A DNA stretch of 13,954 nucleotides from Desulfosarcina sp. (GTDB lineage: Bacteria; Desulfobacterota; Desulfobacteria; Desulfobacterales; Desulfosarcinaceae): the NCBI GenBank assembly GCA_018224455.1, contig JAGTUY010000232.1:1-13954 (forward strand). Direction: 5' to 3'. The stretch's first letter is position 1. Each line of letters opens with the position of its first letter. The notes below the pieces were generated by a model, which was given only the letters and a program-made list of their open reading frames with translations, did not search any database and was not told the DNA's origin. The translations under genes and the position numbers were made by a program. Of this stretch, positions 1 through 6,538 are shown piece after piece.

Positions 1-72
1 GCCTGTACATTCCTTTTTGGGTATGAGGGACCGGCAAAGGATGACCCACGGGGCCAGACGCAGGCCCGCTGA
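1..72 (+). CDS. possible C-terminal fragment of an unidentified protein (cut by window edge)
   Basis: Frame 1 is open from the first base to a TGA at 70-72 and gives 23 residues with a natural-looking tail (YEGPAKDDPRGQ near the end). If real, only the extreme C-terminus of a gene entering from the left is visible. I do not recognise the family. The following 105 bases before the SDR stop are AT-rich and non-coding, which fits a gene end here. A 23-codon open frame is expected by chance, so the call rests only on composition. Confidence 0.25.
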   Translation, partial: ACTFLFGYEGPAKDDPRGQTQAR

Positions 73-96
73 TGTTTATAAGAATCAAACCTAAAG

Positions 97-124
97 GATA
101 ATAATTATCAAATAGATTATTATC
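97..124. promoter_or_regulatory. AT-rich inverted repeat resembling a Fur box
   Basis: The arms GATAATAAT (97-105) and ATTATTATC (116-124) form a perfect 9-bp inverted repeat around a 10-nt centre. The left half itself contains GATAAT-A-ATTATC (97-109). Repeated GATAAT hexamers in both orientations are the hallmark of Fur operators. No gene start that it would control is visible: the SDR gene ends at 178 pointing towards it, and any leftward gene would start at or beyond the window edge. It could also be a weak AT hairpin at a gene end. Confidence 0.35.
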
Positions 125-177
125 AATGAAAGGTCAACTGCAAATTTTTTCTAATGCCCTGCAGTGAGGCGCCGCCT

Positions 178-918
178 TTACCAGGGTATCTCTTCGTCGA
201 CGTGGAAAAATTTTCCTGTGGGTCCATCCGGGCCGATGATCGCCAGGCGAACGGCGGTTTTTGCACCTTCCTGCACTTCCATGGGTGCCCGCTGGGAGCC
301 CAAATCAGTTTTTACCCAACCGGGATGTGCGGCGTTGACCTTGATGGGTGTCTTGCTCAGTGATGCGGCCAGGTGAACCGTAAACTGGTTCAGCGCCGTT
401 TTGGAGGCATCATAGGCCAGGGGCTTCACCTGGGTAACCTGGGACGATTCATCGCTGTGGAGGGTCAGTGACCCTAAAATGCTGGAAACGTTGACGATGC
501 GCCCGGCCGAACTTTTTTTAATCAGCGGCAATAGTGCCTGGGTCAGAGCCACCTGGCCGAAAAAATTGACCTCGAAGGTTTCCCTCAGGGCCTGAAGGGA
601 GACCTGCTCCGCGCTGTTGGCAAACATCGGTTCATCCGGGTGAATCATGCCCGCATTGTTCACCAGGATGTCCAACCGACCAAAGCGGGTCTCGATGAAG
701 GCCACCACCTGTGCGATGTGGTCGGCCCGGGTCACATCCAGTTGAACCGGTTCGACCCTCATGCCCTCGGATTTCAATCCGTCCGCAGCATCCCGTCCAA
801 TTTTCAAGTCCCTTGCCCCCATCAGCACGGTCATTTTAAGACCGGCCAACTGCCGGCAGGTTTCCAATCCGAGGCCCTTGTTGGCGCCGGTCACCAAAGC
901 GATTGCCTGTTCGGTCAT
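178..918 (-). CDS. SDR family oxidoreductase (carbonyl-reductase-like)
   Basis: A 246-residue classical short-chain dehydrogenase/reductase, normal length for the family. A Rossmann fold starts at residue 5, with TGANKGLG (10-17) as the nucleotide-binding glycine motif. NNAG is at 87-90, the structural Asn at 118 (VNFFG), the catalytic Ser in NVSS (143-146) and the YxxxK pair at Tyr169/Lys173. The PG motif follows at 199-200. An Arg after strand 2 (GAR, 35-37) suggests NADP(H) preference, which is an inference. The substrate cannot be read from sequence; overall it looks like carbonyl-reductase-type SDRs. The ATG at 918 is preceded by GGGAGG (925-930) at good spacing. It lies on the same strand as the DUF523 gene upstream but is separated by 214 bp with a terminator hairpin, so it is probably transcribed separately or is attenuated. 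Confidence 0.9.
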   Translation of the reverse strand: MTEQAIALVTGANKGLGLETCRQLAGLKMTVLMGARDLKIGRDAADGLKSEGMRVEPVQLDVTRADHIAQVVAFIETRFGRLDILVNNAGMIHPDEPMFANSAEQVSLQALRETFEVNFFGQVALTQALLPLIKKSSAGRIVNVSSILGSLTLHSDESSQVTQVKPLAYDASKTALNQFTVHLAASLSKTPIKVNAAHPGWVKTDLGSQRAPMEVQEGAKTAVRLAIIGPDGPTGKFFHVDEEIPW

Positions 919-924
919 GATGTG

Positions 925-930
925 CCTCCC
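925..930 (-). promoter_or_regulatory. ribosome binding site of the SDR gene
   Basis: GGGAGG on the minus strand, 6 nt before the ATG, fixes the SDR start at 918. It sits only 13 nt beyond the T-tract of the upstream terminator, so any SDR transcript started upstream must pass that hairpin. Confidence 0.6.
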
Positions 931-943
931 TTCACCAATCGAT

Positions 944-973
944 AAAAAAGGCAGAGCCTCGATGGGGCTCTGC
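944..973 (-). terminator. rho-independent terminator (possible SDR leader attenuator)
   Basis: On the minus strand the perfect 8-bp stem GCAGAGCC/GGCTCTGC (951-958 with 966-973, 7-nt loop) is followed by one C and six Ts (949 to 944). It is a textbook intrinsic terminator. It would end the methyltransferase-PNPOx-DUF523 transcript about 160 nt after the DUF523 stop. Because it lies 25 nt upstream of the SDR start, it must also be in the SDR leader unless that promoter overlaps it. Confidence 0.75.
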
Positions 974-1061
974 TTGGTTTGTCCTGCTATATCTGTGTGC
1001 GGTTTTATCCGGCGCCGATCCCTCTGAACCGTATCAAGGTTAAATGGGGTTAAAACCTACC

Positions 1062-1123
1062 ATAAAGCCGGTGAGGCGACGGGGTGGCCGTGGGAACTGG
1101 ACAACGCCGGTGTGGGGCTTTAT
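1062..1123. repeat. long-spaced inverted repeat between DUF523 and SDR genes
   Basis: ATAAAGCC (1062-1069) and GGCTTTAT (1116-1123) are perfect 8-bp inverted copies 46 bp apart. GCCGGTG occurs next to or between the arms in direct orientation (1067-1073 and 1106-1112). It lies just downstream of the DUF523 stop, within the 214-bp spacer. It could fold in RNA as the base of a large stem; no known element is recognised. Confidence 0.3.
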
Positions 1124-1132
1124 CGCAAACCA

Positions 1133-2083
1133 TCAAACATGATTGCGCAGCTGAAGATCAAGCGGGTGGGGATTCAGGTACGTCTGGACGGAAAGATAGG
1201 GTTGGCTGTATTTGCGCACGAAATGGTTCAGCAGGGTGACGGGAACGATCAGCGGTAGGTGGCCGCTGCGATAAATACCGATCAATTCTAAAATTTCCTG
1301 CTTTTCGTCGCCGGAAAGCTGCTTTTTGAAGTAACCCAAGACGTGCATGAGCACATTGGTGTGCTTGCTGACCGTTGCCCGAAGACCCAGTGCTTCCGTC
1401 AGCATCCCTTCATAGCGATCGTAGAGGTCCGACACGTTAAGCTTCTTTCCACCGGCCACCAGTTGCCCCATTTCGCGGTAATGCTTCGGACTGTGGGCCA
1501 TGAAGAGCAGTTTCTCGCGGGTGTGAAAATCCACCAATTTGCCCATGGTCTTCTTTTCGGCCAATACTTCACGCCAGCGCTTCAAGGCGAAGACCTGTTC
1601 GATGAAATTCTCCCTCAGGACCGGATCGTGCAGGCGGCCCTCCTCCTCCACCGGAATACGCGGAAAGCGGGCAGTGAATGCGGCGGCAAACAACCCCCTG
1701 CCGGTTTTTACGGGCTGGCCTTTGTCATTGTAGACCTTGACGCGATAGAGGCCGCTGCTGGGCGAATCTTTTTTAAAAATGAAACCGCACAAGTTTTCAT
1801 TTTCCAGGGCATCCAGCCGACCCGCGGCCCAGGCGAGCATTTTATCGGTGTGGTCGATGTGCGTTTTGTTGGTCACCAGACGCGGCGTGTCTACTTCGCC
1901 CACCAGGCGCATGGCTTCCCTGGGGATTCCCAAGCCACATTCGCTTTCCGGACAAACCGGCACAAACTCGAAGAACTGCCCCAGGGTATGGGTGATGTAG
2001 CGGTTGTGTTTGTGCCCGCCGTCAAATCGAACCTTTTCTCCCAGCAGACAGGTGCTGACGCCGATCTTAATAGCAGATGCCAT
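1133..2083 (-). CDS. DUF523-DUF1722 fusion protein (TudS/YbgA-like)
   Basis: A 316-residue two-domain protein. The N-terminal part (about 1-150) is DUF523: it has STCLLG with Cys12, a VRFDGGHK segment and VCPESECGLG with Cys44 and Cys49. The C-terminal part (about 170-310) is DUF1722, the domain of E. coli YbgA, beginning near LVDFHTREKLLFMAHSP. Characterised DUF523 proteins (TudS) hold a [4Fe-4S] cluster on three cysteines and desulfurise thiouracil compounds. Here the usual SPSCG motif reads SPSSG (107-111); Cys99 is the nearest other cysteine. The exact reaction of the fused form is unknown to me. I chose the ATG at 2083 because AGGA (2091-2094) stands 7 nt before it. The frame stays open to a TTG at 2140, and a further ATG lies at 2089. 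It follows the PNPOx-like gene with an 83-bp gap. Confidence 0.85.
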   Translation of the reverse strand: MASAIKIGVSTCLLGEKVRFDGGHKHNRYITHTLGQFFEFVPVCPESECGLGIPREAMRLVGEVDTPRLVTNKTHIDHTDKMLAWAAGRLDALENENLCGFIFKKDSPSSGLYRVKVYNDKGQPVKTGRGLFAAAFTARFPRIPVEEEGRLHDPVLRENFIEQVFALKRWREVLAEKKTMGKLVDFHTREKLLFMAHSPKHYREMGQLVAGGKKLNVSDLYDRYEGMLTEALGLRATVSKHTNVLMHVLGYFKKQLSGDEKQEILELIGIYRSGHLPLIVPVTLLNHFVRKYSQPYLSVQTYLNPHPLDLQLRNHV

Positions 2084-2166
2084 GATCATGTCCTGAGTTA
2101 ACGCGTTTATAATCGGTTGGTTGAATAGGTCACGGGTCAAACGAACAACAAATACGAAGCATTTAA

Positions 2167-2553
2167 CTATTCGGGCGACTCGCCGGCACCGATCAGCGGG
2201 AGTTGCTTATCGGTCTTGAAAATCACCAGAAACCTTACCGCTTCAGGGTTGTCGTAGATTTTGCATCGTCGGCAGAGCTCTTTGATCAGTGGTGTACCGC
2301 TCTCTTCGTGGGTCTTGGTCAGGTGCAGACGAATACCCTTGTAGCCGGGTCCTTCTTCTCTGAACAGGTAGGCGGCGCGGGGGTTGGACTGAAGGTTGCT
2401 GTGAGACAGGCGGTCTCGCATGACAAACCCCAGGGTTCCATCGTCCATCACATGGGGTCGCGCATACACGGCGGCATTGACCCGGCCTTCGCCGTCTGCA
2501 GTCGACAATACACCCATCCCTTTGGTCTCTTCAAAATAGGTTTTCAGATTCAT
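2167..2553 (-). CDS. pyridoxamine 5'-phosphate oxidase family (FMN-binding split barrel) protein
   Basis: A 128-residue single-domain protein that reads as a small PNPOx-like flavin-binding split barrel. The N-terminal helix MNLKTYFEETKGMGVLSTADG leads into the first strands; VNAAVYARPHVMDDG, LGFVMRDRLSHSNLQSNPRAAYLF and the GYKGIRLHL segment follow the family order. Such proteins bind FMN or F420/haem-like cofactors, and many are not true pyridoxamine-phosphate oxidases, so the substrate is left open. The last 20 residues are short and polar. The ATG at 2553 has a strong GGAGG six bases upstream. The gap from the methyltransferase stop is only 12 bp, so the two are almost certainly cotranscribed. 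Confidence 0.85.
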   Translation of the reverse strand: MNLKTYFEETKGMGVLSTADGEGRVNAAVYARPHVMDDGTLGFVMRDRLSHSNLQSNPRAAYLFREEGPGYKGIRLHLTKTHEESGTPLIKELCRRCKIYDNPEAVRFLVIFKTDKQLPLIGAGESPE

Positions 2554-2565
2554 TGACTCCTCCTG

Positions 2566-3747
2566 TTATTCTAATTTAGTTCCCCACACCGCGTATATCG
2601 GATCCGACAGGGCCAGTTCACTGGCGTATTTGTCGTTTTTCGGACGGGGCAGCCCGCGCATGGAATAGGTGCCCAGATTGTAGAAGGCACCACTCCTTAA
2701 AAAGTATTCCATGACCAGCCCCACCCGCTCGAACTCGTGGATCTGCTCCCAGATGTGAACGACCTTGGGCGGAAACCAGCGGTTGGAGAACGTGACCACG
2801 AGGGTTCCGCCGGGCTTGAGCACACGACCGACATCGGCGAAGACTTCCAACGGCTGCGTCAAGTATTCCACGGAAACATTGCAAATGGCAACATCGAAAG
2901 ATTCATTTTTGTAGGGCAACATCGGGGTGGCATTCAGGTCGTGAACCTGAAGGTCAGTCAAGCGCGGGTTGTGCTCCAGTTCGGTGCGGTTCATACCTAA
3001 ACCGCTGACCCGGCCCGGGTTTACCCCTATGGGCAGATGAGAAACCCAACTGCTCATGAGGTCCAGTACATGCACGCCATCTTTGACGAAGCGTTTATAA
3101 AAGTCTGCCATCATTTCCCGAGCGGTTTCGTCTATATGATGCACCAGACGGGGATTGTCGTAAAATCGGTCATCTGTTTGTTCATCCCGGCGGACAAAGG
3201 GGTTGTCGCTGAAAAAATCCGTAGGCCTTCCCTGCCAGCGGGCCTGCATGCCTGGGCCTTCGGTGAGCAGACCCACCCAGTCCACGCTGCTTCCACCACG
3301 CTCGCTCTCTTTGGCTGAAACCTGCCCCACCGTCATGGAAAGGGAGAGCGGTTGAAGAGACAAGGGGTGGGCGATATCTACCTCCATATGGCCATTGTTG
3401 ACCCCCACACAACGGATTGGCTGCATGTTTTGTGGAAACACACCGGCAAGGTCGCGCAGGCAACCCTTGGGGTAAAAGCGTCCCGCTTTTGGATCCCTGG
3501 AAAATTGCCTGCGCTTTACTTTAAGGTGACCGCCGTGGTTCCCGAAAAGCTCCCCCGGTGAAAACATGACGTCCGCGTGCTCACAGGACCGCATGCCGAT
3601 CAGTGAGCGCCTGACGGTGTCCGGCAGCCAGTCCCGCCAGAGATTGACACCCCGTGCGGAATAGCACTCATTGTGAGCGGCCTGCTGGCTGTTCCATTTG
3701 AGCTGGAACACGACATCGGCCACACTATCCATATTGATTGAATTCAT
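2566..3747 (-). CDS. SlyD/FKBP-like domain fused to class I SAM-dependent methyltransferase
   Basis: A 393-residue protein in two parts. Residues about 55-142 look like the prolyl-isomerase (SlyD-type FKBP) region: GRFYPKGCLRDLAGVFPQN (89-107) and VDIAHPLSLQPL (123-134), the latter matching the VDFNHPLAG signature of SlyD. Residues about 200-345 form a methyltransferase type 11 domain: VLDLMSSWVSHLP (227-239) replaces the usual glycine-rich SAM loop, with VHDLN at 268-272, FDVAICNVSVEYL (284-296) and RVLKPGGTLVV (308-318). This LMSSWVSHLP version is a recognisable subfamily of unknown substrate. The soluble sequence has no signal peptide. The ATG at 3747 has a GGAGAAGG site close upstream. 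It is the first gene of the run that continues with the PNPOx-like and DUF523 proteins. Confidence 0.85.
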   Translation of the reverse strand: MNSINMDSVADVVFQLKWNSQQAAHNECYSARGVNLWRDWLPDTVRRSLIGMRSCEHADVMFSPGELFGNHGGHLKVKRRQFSRDPKAGRFYPKGCLRDLAGVFPQNMQPIRCVGVNNGHMEVDIAHPLSLQPLSLSMTVGQVSAKESERGGSSVDWVGLLTEGPGMQARWQGRPTDFFSDNPFVRRDEQTDDRFYDNPRLVHHIDETAREMMADFYKRFVKDGVHVLDLMSSWVSHLPIGVNPGRVSGLGMNRTELEHNPRLTDLQVHDLNATPMLPYKNESFDVAICNVSVEYLTQPLEVFADVGRVLKPGGTLVVTFSNRWFPPKVVHIWEQIHEFERVGLVMEYFLRSGAFYNLGTYSMRGLPRPKNDKYASELALSDPIYAVWGTKLE

Positions 3748-3779
3748 GACCTTCTCCCCGATGACTGAGTTTGATTCCT

Positions 3780-3803
3780 CTATTCATCCTGCATTGTAGA
3801 CAT
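3780..3803 (-). CDS. possible 7-residue leader ORF ahead of the methyltransferase
   Basis: Minus-strand AGGAGG, then TTTT, then ATG at 3803 opens a frame MSTMQDE that stops at TAG (3780-3782), 32 nt before the methyltransferase ATG. The ribosome site is better than that of the methyltransferase itself. It could be a leader peptide, a translation-coupling element, or the degenerate start of a lost gene. Too short to judge by content. Confidence 0.25.
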   Translation of the reverse strand: MSTMQDE

Positions 3804-3900
3804 AAAACCTCCTGTATTCCATGTGAATCGGTTAGCAGGTGAGTGGGAGGCAATACCTGTCAATGGGGTCTCTGGTTTGTTGTTTGTGGCTGGCTTTCTT

Positions 3901-4803
3901 TCAGGAAATGGAAATCAGATAGCTCCTCAGGTTGGTCTGGCTGTTGCTCAAACCAAATTTCCGGCGCAGGTTTTTGCGATGAAAATGGACGGTGGTTTCA
4001 GACACGTTCAAAATGGCGGCAATCTCCTTGCTGGCTTTGCCGTCCTTGACCAGGGAGGCCACCTGGATCTCCTGGGGGGTGAGGATAATGCTGGCGTTGG
4101 CCAGTTTCTGCATCATCGGCGAGATGATGTCGTTCAGGTGGGAGTCGATGATATCGACCACCGTTTTGTCTTTGGGCTTCAGGTTGACCCGTTTGAGTTT
4201 TTCAAGGTAAGGCAGCACCATTTCTTTGACATTGGTGATCACCTTCTGCTCGAGGTCGGACTTATCCCCCTCGCGCTGCTTGAGCAGTACTTTCAAGGCG
4301 ATGTTGGACTCTTCCAGCTCAACCTTCTGCTGTTTCAGTTGCTCCTCGCTTTTGCGCAGGGCCTCCTCGGAGAGCTTCAGCGCCGTGATCTCTTCATGGC
4401 TGACGATTACCCGCAGCGGTCCGTCGCCGGACATTCTGATGGCGCGCATGTAGTACCAGTGGGGGCCGTCATTGCTGTGGCAGGGATAATCATACAGAAA
4501 TTCATCTACACTGCGGTCGATTACGTCGCGGATGCCGGCAGCCACCGCACGGGAATCGGCACCATCTTCTCCTTTGATTGCATCGCATAGGGCAAGATAG
4601 TTTTCACCAATGGATGTGTAGTCCTTTTGCATGCCACTTTTTACCGCAAAGTCGCGCCAGGCGCGATTGGTATCCAGGATTACGCCGCTTTCATCCATGA
4701 TGGCAATGTGGGCGGAAAGGGAATCCAGCACGGTCCGGGCTTCTTCGCTGGAATAGCATAAGGGCGATTCATTTTTCATTGATTGACCGTTTGTGTCGGG
4801 CAT
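3901..4803 (-). CDS. PAS domain-containing LuxR-family transcriptional regulator
   Basis: A 300-residue protein (319 if the upstream ATG at 4860 is used). One PAS domain spans about 20-145, with IAIMDESGVILDTNRAWRDF as its core, ending in SHEEITALK. A charged coiled coil follows (about 145-190, EEALRKSEEQLKQQKVELEE). The C-terminal LuxR-type helix-turn-helix is LTPQEIQVASLVKDGKASKEIA and onward to HRKNLRRKFGL (about 240-285). There is no receiver domain and no transmembrane segment, so it is probably a cytoplasmic sensor-regulator with an unknown ligand. None of the in-frame ATGs (4860, 4803, 4779) has a clear ribosome site. I took 4803 because the extra 19 residues look like read-back sequence rather than domain. 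It is an orphan with a 153-bp gap to the methyltransferase. Confidence 0.85.
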   Translation of the reverse strand: MPDTNGQSMKNESPLCYSSEEARTVLDSLSAHIAIMDESGVILDTNRAWRDFAVKSGMQKDYTSIGENYLALCDAIKGEDGADSRAVAAGIRDVIDRSVDEFLYDYPCHSNDGPHWYYMRAIRMSGDGPLRVIVSHEEITALKLSEEALRKSEEQLKQQKVELEESNIALKVLLKQREGDKSDLEQKVITNVKEMVLPYLEKLKRVNLKPKDKTVVDIIDSHLNDIISPMMQKLANASIILTPQEIQVASLVKDGKASKEIAAILNVSETTVHFHRKNLRRKFGLSNSQTNLRSYLISIS

Positions 4804-4817
4804 GGCTGGTAACCGTT

Positions 4818-4831
4818 GGTTAAAAATAACC
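4818..4831. repeat. small inverted repeat upstream of the PAS-LuxR gene
   Basis: GGTTA (4818-4822) and TAACC (4827-4831) form a perfect 5-bp inverted repeat with an AAAA centre, 15-28 bp before the chosen start of the PAS-LuxR gene. An outer CTGGT/ACCAG pair (4806-4810, 4829-4833) surrounds it. It could be an autoregulatory operator or a leader hairpin if the start is downstream. If the ATG at 4860 is used it falls inside coding sequence. Confidence 0.25.
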
Positions 4832-4860
4832 AGGAGAGGGTTGCATTGGATTGGGCACAT

Positions 4861-5295
4861 TTATCACATCGGGTCGATGATAGCAATAGTGTTGACCTAC
4901 CAACGGCCCCCAAGCGCGGCGATCCCTATTTCCACAATTGTATCAGCGGTCCACTGGTGCCCGATACCGGATCAGCGGTCGGCAGCGCAGTACGGTGGAT
5001 GAAGATGCCTGATTCCAATTCCCAAGTTTGTTTTGATTATAACGGGTCGAGTTATTCGTTTTCACCGGTTGTTGGTGTGGCATTTTACCATCTGCTGTCT
5101 GTTTTCTATCCGCACATGTTGGTTGAACCGGATTGGTTGCTTGGCCTGCTTTTTGGCGCCATTTCTTCCTTGACGATGGTGCCTCCATCCCGATAGTATT
5201 TTTCGTAAACGTTCCTTTCTGATATCCACAGGGGGTAAGCATAGCCGCTGCTTTTTCTGACGTCCATTCGTGCAGCGCCGAACGGGAGGCGTCCA
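4861..5295. other. 435-bp spacer between divergent PAS-LuxR and CODH operon
   Basis: This stretch separates the minus-strand regulator from the plus-strand CODH operon and should hold both promoters. It is less GC-rich than the flanking genes. I saw no convincing -35/-10 pair, no CRP/CooA-like TGTGA-N6-TCACA site and no FNR TTGAT-N4-ATCAA site. CGCTGC (5246-5251) and GCAGCG (5272-5277) make an inverted repeat just before the operon. One possible small minus-strand ORF (5106-5267) is listed separately. Confidence 0.5.
5106..5267 (-). CDS. possible 53-residue small protein divergent from the CODH operon
   Basis: An ATG at 5267 opens a frame ending at TAG (5106-5108). Its sequence is rich in charged and aromatic residues (YAYPLWISERNVYEKYYRDG in the first half), which reads more like protein than a random frame. 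There is no clear ribosome site before the ATG, and I recognise no family. It starts 28 bp from the CODH operon start, on the opposite strand. It may be a small gene, a remnant, or chance. Confidence 0.22.
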   Translation of the reverse strand: MDVRKSSGYAYPLWISERNVYEKYYRDGGTIVKEEMAPKSRPSNQSGSTNMCG

Positions 5296-6525
5296 ATGAA
5301 ACACGTGATTATCGGTAACGGTATTGCCGGTGTATGTGCGGCCGAGGCCATCCGAAAACTGGATGCGACGGCCGACATCACCCTGATCGGCGACGAAACC
5401 TTTCCACCCTACAGCCGCCCCATGATCAGCCACGTGCTGGACGGCTCCCAGCCGCATGGCAAACTTCCCATTCGTTCCGAGCATTTTTACGACGAGCAGA
5501 AGATCACCCCGTTGCTCGGCCGACGGGCCGGCGGCATCGATGTGGCCAACCGGCAGGTCCTGCTGGCCGACGACGCCCGCATCGATTTCGATCGACTGTT
5601 GATCGCATCCGGTGCCGACCCCAGGCCGCTGAAGGCCGAGGGGCTGGATCACAAGAACATCTTTTACATGCGCACCCAGGACCATGCGAAACAACTGGTG
5701 GCCGCGCTGGACGGCGCCCGCCGGGCAGTCGTCCTGGGCGGCGGCCTGGTGGGGTTCAAAGCCGCCTACGGCCTGCTCAAGCGCGGCCTTGCGGTCACCA
5801 TGCTGATCACCTCGGGGTATCCTTTGTCCATGCAGGTGGACGAAACCGCCGGCCACATGATCCTGGATGAACTGATCCGCCACGGCCTGACGGTCGAGGT
5901 CGGCGTCAGTGTATGCGCCTTCGAGGGCAATGGATCGGTCCAGGCGGCCGTCACCGATGCCGGCACCCGTCTGCCCTGCGACATGGTGATCATCGGCAAG
6001 GGGGTGCTGCCGTGCCGGACGTTGATTCCCAGAGGACAAATTGAGGTGGACCTGGGTGTGATAGTGGACGAACACCTGCAGACCAGCGCACCCGGTATTT
6101 TTGCCGCCGGTGATGTGGCAGAAATGGTGGATATTGCCAGGGTCTGCCCATGGGTCAACGCCTTGTGGCCGGAAGCTGCCTGTCAGGGACGCGTGGCCGG
6201 TCTGAACATGGCCGGAAGGCCGGTGGCCTATCCGGGCAGCCTCAGCCGCAATGTCATGCGTGTCTTCGACCTGGATGTACTCACCGTGGGCAACGCCAAT
6301 CCGAGAAAAGATTCAGGGTGCCGCGTCCTGCAGGCCGGCGGTGCCGCGCAAGGGTACTACCGGCGCCTGGTACTCCGGGACGACGTCCTGGTGGGGGCGG
6401 TGATGATCAACCGCATCGAACAGGGGGGCGTGCTGCGGTCGCTGATCGAGAACCGCATGCCCATCCGATTGCCGCCCGAGAGGCTCATGACGCCTGGGTT
6501 CAACTTCGGCCAACTGCTTTTATAA
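5296..6525 (+). CDS. FAD-dependent NAD(P)H oxidoreductase of the CODH cluster
   Basis: A 409-residue pyridine-nucleotide-disulfide oxidoreductase fold. The first dinucleotide motif GNGIAG (7-12) binds FAD, the second GGGLVG (148-153) binds NAD(P)H, and GIFAAGDVAE (267-276) closes the FAD site. The redox-active CxxC of disulfide reductases is absent, which points to the NirB/rubredoxin-reductase/ferredoxin-reductase type branch. Genes of this type (called FNOR) are known partners of CooF and CooS in other anaerobes and are thought to pass CO-derived electrons to NAD(P)+. The ATG at 5296 is preceded by GGGAGG at 7 nt. It is the first gene of the operon, with a 13-bp gap to cooF. The direction of electron flow and NAD versus NADP preference cannot be read here. 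Confidence 0.88.
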   Translation: MKHVIIGNGIAGVCAAEAIRKLDATADITLIGDETFPPYSRPMISHVLDGSQPHGKLPIRSEHFYDEQKITPLLGRRAGGIDVANRQVLLADDARIDFDRLLIASGADPRPLKAEGLDHKNIFYMRTQDHAKQLVAALDGARRAVVLGGGLVGFKAAYGLLKRGLAVTMLITSGYPLSMQVDETAGHMILDELIRHGLTVEVGVSVCAFEGNGSVQAAVTDAGTRLPCDMVIIGKGVLPCRTLIPRGQIEVDLGVIVDEHLQTSAPGIFAAGDVAEMVDIARVCPWVNALWPEAACQGRVAGLNMAGRPVAYPGSLSRNVMRVFDLDVLTVGNANPRKDSGCRVLQAGGAAQGYYRRLVLRDDVLVGAVMINRIEQGGVLRSLIENRMPIRLPPERLMTPGFNFGQLLL

Positions 6526-6527
6526 AA

Positions 6528-6535
6528 AAGGAGGA
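6528..6535 (+). promoter_or_regulatory. ribosome binding site of cooF
   Basis: An AAAAAAGGAGG run between the FAD-oxidoreductase stop and the cooF ATG gives a near-perfect Shine-Dalgarno match at 5-6 nt spacing. It supports tight coupling of the two genes and strong cooF translation. Confidence 0.6.
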
Positions 6536-6538
6536 ACC

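Noticed and set aside
1023..1257. plus-strand open stretch YHKAGEATGWPWELDN and onward
   Set aside because: It looked protein-like in its first 25 residues, but has no start, runs into the antisense of DUF1722, and matches nothing I know.
1343..2101. 252-residue plus-strand open frame opposite the DUF523-DUF1722 gene
   Set aside because: The opposite strand has recognisable DUF523 and DUF1722 motifs and an operon context; this one has neither.
3823..4590. 255-residue plus-strand open frame opposite the PAS-LuxR gene
   Set aside because: It is the antisense of a gene with clear PAS and helix-turn-helix motifs; the translation is low-complexity and has no domain.
4816..5196. 126-residue plus-strand open frame in the spacer before the CODH operon
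   Set aside because: No ribosome site and no motif; its start overlaps the leader of the PAS-LuxR gene and its composition is not gene-like.
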